Positions 7,057 through 14,425 of a DNA stretch of 20,211 nt are shown here, piece after piece; positions within the stretch are counted from its first letter, which is position 1; each line of letters starts with the position of its first letter. Origin of the DNA: a virus; IMG/VR virus record IMGVR_UViG_3300006803_000127, positions 1 to 20,211 of that record. One strand, given 5' to 3'. The notes beneath the pieces are model-generated. The model was not told where the DNA came from. It worked only from the letters and a program-made list of their open reading frames with translations, and did not search any database. Both the position numbers and the translations under genes were made by a program.

Positions 7057-9419
7057 TAGTAGCCGGCCCTTTCTCGCTGATAATCATATGCCGAAAGCGA
7101 TCCATTCGGGTCCAGACCAAACTGCTTTATTAATTCATGGAAGTCTTCAATTGAAGCTGGCGGGTTCGCAGAAACACTCTCCCTCAACCTTGCCATGTTC
7201 TCATGGTAGGATGCGAAATTGGCTTCCATTTCATCCATTGCGGGGCGTAAATCCAAACGCCAGCCACCAGTGACTTCCGTCATTCTGTTGGTTGTTCCAT
7301 CAATCATAAACACCCTGTAAACAGGGTTGTCTCTCGTTCCAGAACTATCCGGCACTAATTTGTAATGCTCACCAGCACGAAGCGGGCTGCTGCGCGATCC
7401 TTCGCCTTCGCGGTAGCCCATTGCCTCCCACATTTCCTCATATGTTTCAGCATCCACGTTTGCCAGAAGTTCATCGCGGATCAGTTTATCAGCTGCAAAT
7501 TCCCAAGGTTCAGCCTGTAGCAAATCTGCGCCCCAATCTGTTTCCCGATCCTCAAAACCAAGACTAAGAACCTCTGAATAAAGGGTTCGGAAACCTTCAG
7601 CTGCGCCAACGACTTCACCGCCAATTTGGCGTCCGAACCACTCCAGGCTTTCCATCGCAGATTTTGACTGTGGTGCGCCGTACCGCGTATCAGGATCGAA
7701 TGCCGAACGGGCAACGCCAAGCATTACGTCAGTTTCAGCCCAGCGCCCCTCAAGTGATTGATTGATCATGCTGATCACGTCTTCTTCGCTTTCACCCAAG
7801 CGCAGAAAAGTCTCATAAAGCATTTGCGCTTCTTTGATTTCTTGAGGCGCAGGATCAACGCCATCAAACGCATTGCCTCCCTGACTTAGAACTTCCATAA
7901 CGCGCGCTTCCATTGCTTTGCGTGCGTTTTCCGGCTGAACTCTTTCTCCGTTGAACAACCAGTTGTCGGCCGTATCCGCCCTTGTCAGTGCTTGGGCTAA
8001 AGCGAGATCAGTCCATTCCTGACCTGCCAACGAACTAATAAGGGTAGCCGCTTCCTCAAGGGGCGTATCGCCCGCGCTGCCGTTGTCCACCAAAGCAGAC
8101 GCCAGCGTGAACAATCGCTTTGTGTTTTCGCCAAGATTAACCGTCATGTCACGCACGTCGCCCGCGCGATTGGGCGCCAAACGTAAAGCCATCCATGTAT
8201 CATAAGCGCCATTCAGTGATGTCTCGTCGCTAATCGCGCCATGTTCAATTTGCTTGAATAATTCGTGCAACGATGTTGGGAAAATGCCCGCTGATTTTAC
8301 AGTTTGTATTGAATGCGCCAAATCCTCTGGCGACATTGTTGTCCAGTCGGTGTAATTCATTGCCCGACGCATACCCGTTTCAGGGTCGACCAAACCAATC
8401 TGATCCGCCACAACCATATCTCCGATATTTCTCGAAGTTTGGTTGTCGTCTGCGCGTCCAGTCGCATATTTCTTCATGTGGTTAAACGTGCTTTCAGCAC
8501 TCGTTCTGCCGTTTGCAGTGGCATAGAAAGCATTCAGCTTTGACGCCGCCTGCCGCAACATTTGCTCGGTCGGAACCTGATCGTTTGGCATGGTAAAGTA
8601 TTCCATGACGTCTGGATTATTCGTGTTCAAATCCGCAATGAGAACCGCAAGCTGGCCTTGGTTCATGGCTGCTACGTTTTGGTCCATGATCAAACGCTGC
8701 GTTCCTGTTGAAACAACAAGATCACTGATCATTGCATTCTTCTGTCCGTCACTCAGAATATGGCGCGGATAAGCGTTAATGTGCGCCACCTGATCACCAA
8801 GCACGGCGCTTGCAGCTTCCATTTCACCGGACTGAATAAGCTGTATCAATTGCTGCGAAACATTGTCATTTTGACCCAGCGCAGTTTCGCTTTGCTGCTG
8901 ATCCATCATCGCGCCTTGCGATCGCCCGATCTGCGCTCCCGCAGTGGTCTTCATGTCAGCCACGATGTCTTGGAACAAACCGCTGTACTGATCAGGAACC
9001 GATCCCTGCATTCCATCAAGACGCCCGTTTACCGCCGCTTGAAACTGCTCCAAATCATATGGAAATTCATTCTTCGCCGCTTCAACATGCGCCTTTACAG
9101 ACACCGCAAGGCGATCCGCGTACCGCGCTTCTACGTTGTCGGTATAAACCCGCTGCGCAATCCGGCCCCACGTCTTTGTGGGATCATCAGGCATTTGAGG
9201 TGTGCCGTTCTGGTCTTGAGAAAAGACAGCACTTCGCGCCAAGCCGATTGCTTTGTCTTCTGCCTCTTGGCCCATCAGGCGACCATATTTAGCCGCCTCC
9301 TCCGCCATCAGGTCAGACATTGCCCATACGTTGTTCAGCGCGACATTCTGCCGGCTCTTGATAACACCTGTCGGGCCTTGCTGAACTTGTACGCTTTCAC
9401 GCTTTCTTAGAACTGGCAT
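7056..9419 (-). CDS. Internal virion/ejection protein (T7 gp15-like)
   Basis: A 787-residue soluble protein, largely alpha-helical by composition (many Ala, Gln, Glu and Leu; long runs without Cys or Pro), with no signal peptide and no clear membrane segment. The ATG at 9419 follows AAAGGATAACGG, whose AAGGA overlaps the end of the gp14-like gene six bases away. The stop overlaps the start of the gp16-like gene by one base, so the two are probably translationally coupled. The identification rests on order (tubular B, small ejection protein, about 790 residues, then a giant protein), which matches T7 genes 12, 14, 15 and 16, and on length close to T7 gp15 (747). I see no catalytic motif. Likely role: the periplasmic tube part of the ejectosome that carries DNA across the envelope. 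Confidence 0.72.
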   Translation of the reverse strand: MPVLRKRESVQVQQGPTGVIKSRQNVALNNVWAMSDLMAEEAAKYGRLMGQEAEDKAIGLARSAVFSQDQNGTPQMPDDPTKTWGRIAQRVYTDNVEARYADRLAVSVKAHVEAAKNEFPYDLEQFQAAVNGRLDGMQGSVPDQYSGLFQDIVADMKTTAGAQIGRSQGAMMDQQQSETALGQNDNVSQQLIQLIQSGEMEAASAVLGDQVAHINAYPRHILSDGQKNAMISDLVVSTGTQRLIMDQNVAAMNQGQLAVLIADLNTNNPDVMEYFTMPNDQVPTEQMLRQAASKLNAFYATANGRTSAESTFNHMKKYATGRADDNQTSRNIGDMVVADQIGLVDPETGMRRAMNYTDWTTMSPEDLAHSIQTVKSAGIFPTSLHELFKQIEHGAISDETSLNGAYDTWMALRLAPNRAGDVRDMTVNLGENTKRLFTLASALVDNGSAGDTPLEEAATLISSLAGQEWTDLALAQALTRADTADNWLFNGERVQPENARKAMEARVMEVLSQGGNAFDGVDPAPQEIKEAQMLYETFLRLGESEEDVISMINQSLEGRWAETDVMLGVARSAFDPDTRYGAPQSKSAMESLEWFGRQIGGEVVGAAEGFRTLYSEVLSLGFEDRETDWGADLLQAEPWEFAADKLIRDELLANVDAETYEEMWEAMGYREGEGSRSSPLRAGEHYKLVPDSSGTRDNPVYRVFMIDGTTNRMTEVTGGWRLDLRPAMDEMEANFASYHENMARLRESVSANPPASIEDFHELIKQFGLDPNGSLSAYDYQRERAGY

Positions 9420-9425
9420 TTTCCG

Positions 9426-9959
9426 TTATCCTTTGTACCCGACGCTTCTCAAGAATGACCCGCCTCTGCTGAGAAAATCATCGCTGGTGGACCCATCTTT
9501 GTTGACGGTTCCGGTTTTGTATTCCTGATACGCACTTTCAGCCCCAGAAAGCGTTTTGAATGCCGCCATGTAACCCTTGAGCCTTGCAGCTTTGGCAGCG
9601 TGAACCCCAGCAACCTTTATCATCTTGCCTTCCTGCATCATCTGCATACTTTCCCAGCGCCCAGCCGACCGCAGCTTGCCAATGTTTTCATTAGCGTCTG
9701 CTTGGTTGCCTTCCTCAATGGACGCAAAGCTTAGATTTGAAGCCCCAGATACCGCCATCGCTGCCATGTTGGCCTCGGCTTGTTCTGCGTAAGACTTCAA
9801 AACCTGCGTTTCACCTTCGTTCGATCTGGCGGCAACCATGAAAGCCCCAAGTTGCAGCTGCGCCGCCTCGAAGTTGGCGTCCGCCTTAATACCGCGTGCC
9901 TCGATGTTGCCGCCCATAATTTGCAGACCTGCGTTTGCAGCTGAAAAAGCATCACACAT
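9426..9959 (-). CDS. Small internal virion/ejection protein (T7 gp14-like)
   Basis: A 177-residue protein beginning MCDAFSAANAGLQIMGG, with a hydrophobic, small-residue N-terminus followed by Ala/Gln/Glu-rich helices. T7 gp14 (196 residues) has the same build and also begins Met-Cys followed by an Ala/Ile/Gly-rich segment. The ATG at 9959 lies inside the end of the tubular B gene (8-nt overlap, ATGTGTGA). No strong SD is visible, so reinitiation by ribosomes finishing the upstream gene is likely. Next comes the gp15-like gene after 6 nt. Likely role: the head-stored protein that inserts in the outer membrane during DNA ejection. Assignment is from order, size and the N-terminus; sequence-level homology could not be tested. 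Confidence 0.7.
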   Translation of the reverse strand: MCDAFSAANAGLQIMGGNIEARGIKADANFEAAQLQLGAFMVAARSNEGETQVLKSYAEQAEANMAAMAVSGASNLSFASIEEGNQADANENIGKLRSAGRWESMQMMQEGKMIKVAGVHAAKAARLKGYMAAFKTLSGAESAYQEYKTGTVNKDGSTSDDFLSRGGSFLRSVGYKG

Positions 9960-12315
9960 ACATATTTAACGCCATCGCCTTGATGCCACCACGAGCAGGA
10001 TCACTGCCGCTGATCACCAAAGTTGGACTGCGCCCCCATTTTGTTACGCGATATTCGCGCCATTCATTGATTAAGCTTGGTATTTCCATTGCTGGAGCAT
10101 CGATAGCTGTCGGAATAGGTTTTCCCTCTACTTCACCATCCCAAATGTTGTCCCAATAAACATCGATTGACACAATCCGCTGCATCTTGCCTGCCCCAGG
10201 ACCGTTCGGCATGTTGAAAACAGGCGGCAAAACCTCAATCAACCAAGGAATTTCGTCACCGATAACAACGGAAAGGCGAAGCTCTGACGTAACAAAGTTT
10301 CCGCTGATGTCTGGCGTCACAGAAGGCAAAATTTCACGCCCATCATGAAGTACACAATTCCTGCTTGCGTGGTGCGCGCTAACCCAATCCGTTTGCTCTG
10401 TCACACCCGCCAAACCGACAAGCTTTGTCGCATCGTCGGAGTAGATTTCTTGACCTGTCGTGTCGAACTGGACAACGCTGTAATCACCATCGCGTTCAAT
10501 CACCGCAAATGCGCGGTTGAAAACACATGCCACGGAAACAAAGTTTGCGTTGACCATATCCCAGCGCATAAACCCCATGCTGTCGTCGCCACGGGCCGAG
10601 TGCATGACAAGCATTGATCCGTCTTCACTATTCACCAGCATAAAATAAGGCGTGGTTTCAATCGTGCCGCCTTCATAAATCGCCGTGTCTCGCGGCAATG
10701 CCATCCAATCTTGCGTGGCAACCGTCAAAGGTGGTGCGCGGTAGTTCGCGTCTTTGTTTTCCGCAATAAATTCCCGAACGTGATGCCCGTAAGCATCTAC
10801 AAACATTGCCGCACCATCGAATACGCGCGGAGTTGCGTATGCCGCACCATGTTGCGTTGTTGCCACCGCCCGCGCTGTCTCTTGTGTGATCGCCACACTG
10901 TCCGATCCTGGAATGTAGAATTCCGCGCTGTCCGTGAAGATCGACAAGTCATAACCCGCGACAAGATGTCTGATCCGCGCTTGCTCACCAACCCCCAGCA
11001 AAGAAACACCGTCCGTTGGCGATCCGTCACCCATATTGAAATTCTCAATTGTGAAAAGGCCAGAACCCCACATTGCATCCGGCAGGCTTTCTGTTCCGCC
11101 AAGCCACAAGCGACGCTGCCACAATCCACATGCTTGAGGCCAACCGCGCACGTCAGACATTGCGGCCTCTTTGATCCCGCTGCGCATCCCTGTCAGCTTG
11201 AACATTTCAACAGAATTACCGCCGCCAATTTCTTCGTTTGTTGGAACTGTTCCACCTGCATTGATCTCAAACGTGTCTTCATCGATCACACGATTAACCG
11301 TGTATGCCCCCGCTGTTCCAACAACATTTGCTGATCCCGTGCTTGATGACGCAATGCCCGCTGCCTCATTCAAGATGTTTGTCGCCGCGTAACTTACGCC
11401 GCTCAAATCAACATCTGAAACGCCAGTAAAGTAGATTTCATCGCCCGCTATTAAATTATGGCTAAAGGCAAAAACCTTCACAATTCTTGATCCCTTTTGA
11501 AACAAGAATGGATCAGCATCCAAATTATATGACAGGTTTTTATAGACCTTCACCGTGACTTCTGTTGCGCTCACATACGTCAGCACTTCGACTTCCCCGC
11601 CTTCGATGCGCAGTCGATTTCCGACATGATCAGCATCGAAAAAATCAACGTCTGTTGTGAGTGTTCCCGTACCAGCCGCAAGATCAAAACTGCTTACCAG
11701 AATTCCTGCTGCTGCTGCGACATGAACTCCGTATCCGGTCGCAAAACCTGCACTCGTATAGATCGTTGTGGTCACTTCGATCTCGTCAGTAAAATCAACA
11801 TAAGGCTCATAAACCTCAGTTTGGTCTGGCGCGACTTCGAACTCGAACAGATTTATCTCAAAGGAAGTTGCGTAAACGTCTGGAGGTGTGAATGTTTGAG
11901 CGATCTCAATCACAACAGGCTGAAAAGACGCATCACAAATAATGAACTGGTTGCGCGGCTTTGTCATGGTCATGAACCATTTTGTCTGGGCAGTCCAAGC
12001 GCATTCAGCCCCGCTGAAAGTTCCGGCGAGATTGAAGCCGCTGTCATATATGGCAACGGCCCCTGCCGTGAAAACCAGAATGAAGCTGCTTTTTTCCCCA
12101 GCTGCATATTCCCAGCTTTCAATCCGCGCTTCTTCCGTAAGGTCTTTCTTCCACTCACTTCCCCAGCGGCGCACACAACGTCCATCACTCAAGACCATCA
12201 TGTTTCGCGCATCCTTCACCGAGGACTGATAGGCGTTTGTATCCATGCGCCCAAGAACCGCATTACCAATACGCCCGCGCCGAAAGTTTGTCTGGAATGT
12301 TCTAAGGCGACCCAC
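9952..12315 (-). CDS. Tail tubular protein B / nozzle (T7 gp12-like)
   Basis: A 787-residue, beta-rich protein. The N-terminus (GRLRTFQTNFRRGRI ... GRMDTNAYQSSVKDARNMM) fits the nozzle-family pattern, in which a short basic start leads to a 'GR.D...Y..S....RN' segment and then an Arg/Trp-containing stretch (RCVRRWGSEW). Its length is close to T7 gp12 (794). The start is a GTG at 12315, preceded by GGGAG at about 7 nt and three bases after the tubular A stop (TAA TCA GTG). The end overlaps the gp14-like gene by 8 nt. It would form the lower part of the short tail below protein A and provide the fibre-binding surface and DNA gate. It is the commonest partner of the upstream adaptor gene in podoviruses, which supports the call. 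Confidence 0.88.
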   Translation of the reverse strand: MGRLRTFQTNFRRGRIGNAVLGRMDTNAYQSSVKDARNMMVLSDGRCVRRWGSEWKKDLTEEARIESWEYAAGEKSSFILVFTAGAVAIYDSGFNLAGTFSGAECAWTAQTKWFMTMTKPRNQFIICDASFQPVVIEIAQTFTPPDVYATSFEINLFEFEVAPDQTEVYEPYVDFTDEIEVTTTIYTSAGFATGYGVHVAAAAGILVSSFDLAAGTGTLTTDVDFFDADHVGNRLRIEGGEVEVLTYVSATEVTVKVYKNLSYNLDADPFLFQKGSRIVKVFAFSHNLIAGDEIYFTGVSDVDLSGVSYAATNILNEAAGIASSSTGSANVVGTAGAYTVNRVIDEDTFEINAGGTVPTNEEIGGGNSVEMFKLTGMRSGIKEAAMSDVRGWPQACGLWQRRLWLGGTESLPDAMWGSGLFTIENFNMGDGSPTDGVSLLGVGEQARIRHLVAGYDLSIFTDSAEFYIPGSDSVAITQETARAVATTQHGAAYATPRVFDGAAMFVDAYGHHVREFIAENKDANYRAPPLTVATQDWMALPRDTAIYEGGTIETTPYFMLVNSEDGSMLVMHSARGDDSMGFMRWDMVNANFVSVACVFNRAFAVIERDGDYSVVQFDTTGQEIYSDDATKLVGLAGVTEQTDWVSAHHASRNCVLHDGREILPSVTPDISGNFVTSELRLSVVIGDEIPWLIEVLPPVFNMPNGPGAGKMQRIVSIDVYWDNIWDGEVEGKPIPTAIDAPAMEIPSLINEWREYRVTKWGRSPTLVISGSDPARGGIKAMALNMYV

Positions 12316-12318
12316 TGA

Positions 12319-12924
12319 TTATCTCCCACCCGTCCGACGCGCTCGAATAAACGCTTTCGTATCAAGCTTGCTTTGTGTTCTTCCCTGCGCATCAGTTGAT
12401 TTTGCAAATCGCAGCATATTTGCTGATCTTTGATCGTACTGATTGGATAAGTCAAAATCCATTGTCAGCGGCAACGCCAGACGCGAAGCAAGGCGCATGA
12501 TGAAAGCCTCGCGGAAGTATCCGGGCCACTCTGAAGGATTTACCATTCTTGAATAAACAGCCGTGACTTTTGCTGGCGATGTCTCTTGAACCATCACCGC
12601 AACAAGTCGGCCGTAAATGTCGAATTTAGTTTTGTTGCCATCTACGAACACATTGCGCACGTTCTTGGCCTTCGTCGGCAATTGGTAGAACCCTTCCCAC
12701 GGATAGGGGGGTTCATCCAATACACGCACAAGTTCGGTATTTTCTTGCGCAAATCGCCAAGGATACATCGATAAAACGCCTTCGAGCGTATCCGCGTATG
12801 CGCGGTTTGCCGCGTCTGCCTTTGCACTGCTTTCCACAAATGAAACAATCGGCGGAATGCCGATCAGTGATAGCGCTGCATTTGTAACTTTGATGTCGCT
12901 ATCTGAAACGCTTAGGGTCGCCAT
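12319..12924 (-). CDS. Tail tubular protein A / head-tail adaptor (T7 gp11-like)
   Basis: I take the start at 12924 (MATLSVSDSDIKVTN, 201 residues) because AAAGGAGG lies 5 nt upstream. An in-frame ATG at 12966 would fall inside the loop of the terminator hairpin and lacks an SD. The sequence fits the gp11 family: an N-terminal helix 'VTNAALSLIGIPPI', then DANRAYADTLEGVLSMYPWRFA, which is the hallmark 'R.Y......L...PW.FA' pattern, and LALPLTMDFDLSNQYDQ near the C-terminus. Length is close to T7 gp11 (196). It forms the dodecameric ring beneath the portal and accepts protein B. Its SD is part of a stem that can also pair with the terminator, which may lower its translation relative to capsid. 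Confidence 0.9.
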   Translation of the reverse strand: MATLSVSDSDIKVTNAALSLIGIPPIVSFVESSAKADAANRAYADTLEGVLSMYPWRFAQENTELVRVLDEPPYPWEGFYQLPTKAKNVRNVFVDGNKTKFDIYGRLVAVMVQETSPAKVTAVYSRMVNPSEWPGYFREAFIMRLASRLALPLTMDFDLSNQYDQRSANMLRFAKSTDAQGRTQSKLDTKAFIRARRTGGR

Positions 12925-12927
12925 CGC

Positions 12928-12949
12928 GGCCTCCTTTGCAAAAGAGGCC
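12928..12949 (-). promoter_or_regulatory. Hairpin masking the ribosome binding site of the gp11-like gene
   Basis: On the minus strand GGCCTC, a 10-nt loop (TTTTGCAAAG) and GAGGCC form a 6-bp stem. The GGAGG of the AAAGGAGG site for the start at 12924 lies across the 3' arm. Folding would hide the SD. The 5' arm is the same sequence that forms the 3' arm of the terminator at 12944-12974, so the two structures exclude each other. Seen directly as base complementarity; any regulatory effect is inferred. Confidence 0.55.
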
Positions 12950-12974
12950 GACCGCCCAACAAGCAATCGGCCTC
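12940..12974 (-). terminator. Rho-independent terminator downstream of the capsid gene
   Basis: On the minus strand GAGGCCGA pairs perfectly with TCGGCCTC. Two G-U pairs and two G-C pairs extend the stem to 12 bp with a 7-nt loop (TTGTTGG), and TTTT follows directly. The T-run is short, so termination is probably partial. Its place between capsid and tubular A genes matches T-phi of T7, which lets capsid mRNA accumulate above downstream genes. Confidence 0.72.
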
Positions 12975-12989
12975 AAATTTCCACCACAC

Positions 12990-13010
12990 CCGCTGCCACA
13001 AGTGCAGCGG
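12990..13010 (-). promoter_or_regulatory. GC-rich hairpin immediately after the capsid stop
   Basis: On the minus strand CCGCTGC, a 7-nt loop and GCAGCGG form a perfect 7-bp stem starting 5 nt after the capsid stop codon. No T-run follows, so it is not a terminator by itself. It may protect the 3' end of capsid mRNA or work with the terminator hairpin 16 nt further on. Confidence 0.5.
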
Positions 13011-13015
13011 ATAGA

Positions 13016-13843
13016 TTAAGCCGTGGTCAACGTAGAAATAGCGTAGATGCCAGTGTCTTCGATCCCAACAGCACCCATAGACATGCAAGAAACTGCCGAC
13101 CAAGCGGAATAGGTGTTTTCCCAATCCCAGTTGGTGTTGATTTCTTTGTTGACGCCGTGACCGATCGCAGACTTGTGCCATGCGAGGTTTGTCGCAACAT
13201 TTGTGGTAATGTCGATATTTGGCTCAACAAGCCACATCACGCCCATCCACATTTTCGCAGTCATGCCGCCTTTGTATGGAAGGCTCTCTGTGCCAACAAA
13301 GTCCGCATTTGCAAACTCGGAAACCTTGAGCATCTGTACAAAGGTCTTCGGGTGAACAGCGCAGAAACGCTGACCATCATCAGGAACTTCCGCTGTCGAG
13401 AACGTCTCAACAATCGCAAGCATCTTGGCGAGGTCCATAGCTTCGCCAACCGCGCCCAGATCACTTGCGTTTGCGCCGGCTGTCAGTGCTGCAATGATAA
13501 TCTGGTCGGCTTTCTTGCCAAGACCGCCAACGTGAGTGCGAACGTGGGCCATTTTCTCGTCGGTGTTGACCTTCAATAGATCAAGATCGTCGATCAGTGT
13601 CGGGATATACCAGTCAACCATTGTGGCCGATACGCGCGTGTGCAGCGGATCGATGAATGTGTGCTGGGCGTTGCGGCTCTTGGATTGCGCTGCCAGTGAG
13701 CCAAAGATTTGGAAATACACAACAGAGCCGCGAACTGCGCCTTTGCGTGTCGTACCCATCAGGCGTGAGCCTAGCTGCTGGAATGAAATGTGAACGTCGC
13801 TGTTGTATTCTTCAACGAACGCTGTGTCGATTGATGGTGCCAT
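13016..13843 (-). CDS. Major capsid protein
   Basis: A 275-residue protein, starting at the ATG at 13843 with a perfect AGGAGG 7 nt upstream, the strongest ribosome binding site in the window. The sequence is typical of short HK97-fold coat proteins of podoviruses. It has an early VEEYNSDVHISFQQLGS region, a basic segment followed by IDPLHTRVSATMVDWYIPTLIDDLDL, an AHVRTHVGGLGKKADQIIIAAL helix, and a C-terminal DITTNVATNLAWHKSAIGHG ... WSAVSCMSMGAVGIEDTGIY portion. It follows the scaffold and gp13-like genes and precedes the tail adaptor, as expected. It is flanked by a leader hairpin and T8 run upstream and by two hairpins downstream, so its expression is set apart from its neighbours. No decoration domain or slippery frameshift site is seen. 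Confidence 0.9.
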   Translation of the reverse strand: MAPSIDTAFVEEYNSDVHISFQQLGSRLMGTTRKGAVRGSVVYFQIFGSLAAQSKSRNAQHTFIDPLHTRVSATMVDWYIPTLIDDLDLLKVNTDEKMAHVRTHVGGLGKKADQIIIAALTAGANASDLGAVGEAMDLAKMLAIVETFSTAEVPDDGQRFCAVHPKTFVQMLKVSEFANADFVGTESLPYKGGMTAKMWMGVMWLVEPNIDITTNVATNLAWHKSAIGHGVNKEINTNWDWENTYSAWSAVSCMSMGAVGIEDTGIYAISTLTTA

Positions 13844-13856
13844 TGTGCGGCCTCCT

Positions 13857-13888
13857 AAAAAAAAGTGAACATCCTCTTACGGGTGTTC
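13857..13888 (-). promoter_or_regulatory. Leader hairpin with T8 tract just upstream of the capsid ribosome binding site
   Basis: On the minus strand GAACACCC, GTAAGA and GGATGTTC form a stem of 5 plus 2 bp with one C-A mismatch, then AC and eight T residues, and AGGAGG begins directly after. It looks like a weak intrinsic terminator or attenuator, or a 5' stabilising hairpin, for capsid mRNA. The two bases between stem and T-run, and the mismatch, weaken the terminator reading. The 108-nt gap upstream of capsid (13844-13951) also holds two direct GGGGCCG copies (plus strand), but no sigma-70 or T7-type promoter that I can recognise. Confidence 0.4.
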
Positions 13889-13951
13889 CTCTTGATTGAC
13901 AGGAGGCGGGTAATCCAATCGGGGCCGCAGTCAGCCGTGAGGGGCCGTTTA

Positions 13952-14425
13952 TTAAGGCAGTGACGAAAACGTCACATAACCCTTAAACGGATCATTAACT
14001 TCCTTAGCTTTTATGTCAAACCCTAAGTAATGAAGCCAAGCGAGGCGCTTTGGCTGATTTGTCGGAACCACATTGAATAATGACCATCCATCTTCCGTCC
14101 AACCATTCTTCATTTTTCGGCAGTGACGGGTCATTGTGCGCCATTGGCTGTCTGCAAGATCAGTGCCAAGAAACCAAATAATCCCCGTTTTATTCTCCAA
14201 AGGAACCATGCCACCAATCCCGACGATGTGATCATCGATCCAGCTTGTCCAGAACTCACCATTGCCCGCAAAAGCTTCAAACATATCTTCCTTGAACGAC
14301 CAATTTGATATGCACTTGCCGTTGAGGCGCGCCAGCTCCGTTACCTCATCAACATCGCTTTGCCTGAGACATTCGCAAACCGTGCCAATGTCCCAGAGCG
14401 TTGACGGGAAAACCCCTGTCGTCAT
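13952..14425 (-). CDS. GNAT-fold protein, T7 gp13-like
   Basis: I place the start at 14425 (MTTGVFPSTLWD, 157 residues), where ATGA overlaps the scaffold stop; a longer in-frame start at 14455 has no advantage. Translation is probably coupled, as no good SD is visible. The core resembles T7 gp13: HIVGIGGMVPLENKTGIIWFLGTD (strand-turn-strand), a helix WRTMTRHCRKMKN, then LFNVVPTNQPKRLAWLHYLGFDIK, corresponding to the gp13 segment 'WNYVWVGNTSHIRFLKTIGA'. This is the acetyltransferase (GNAT) fold with the final Asn/His helix and LGF turn; the acetyl-CoA P-loop is weak. T7 gp13 is needed for correct ejection-protein incorporation, and a similar assembly role is inferred. Its place between scaffold and capsid is unlike T7, where it lies after gene 12. 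Confidence 0.68.
   Translation of the reverse strand: MTTGVFPSTLWDIGTVCECLRQSDVDEVTELARLNGKCISNWSFKEDMFEAFAGNGEFWTSWIDDHIVGIGGMVPLENKTGIIWFLGTDLADSQWRTMTRHCRKMKNGWTEDGWSLFNVVPTNQPKRLAWLHYLGFDIKAKEVNDPFKGYVTFSSLP

Noticed and set aside
8760-9410. Long open frame on the plus strand (216 codons) opposite the gp15-like gene, and others at 10711-11334, 14401-15120, 12857-13579 and 16440-17129.
   Set aside because: All lie opposite well-supported minus-strand genes, have His/Arg/Cys-rich composition typical of antisense shadows, and lack ribosome binding sites and any recognisable family.
12925-12966. An upstream in-frame ATG at 12966 that would lengthen the gp11-like protein by 14 residues.
   Set aside because: It lies in the terminator, has no SD, and the 12924 start has AAAGGAGG at 5 nt and gives the family's usual N-terminus.
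12912-13181. A minus-strand frame in the -1 register of the capsid gene runs past the capsid stop by about 35 codons, which could mimic a T7 gp10B-style frameshift extension.
   Set aside because: No canonical slippery heptamer is seen near the end of capsid, and the extension is Arg/Trp/Pro-rich, crosses the terminator hairpin and does not look like a folded domain.
13844-13951. Search for a T7-type phage RNA polymerase promoter or tRNA in the gap upstream of capsid.
   Set aside because: No TAATACGACT-like element, cloverleaf or repeated promoter block shared with other gaps could be found by eye.
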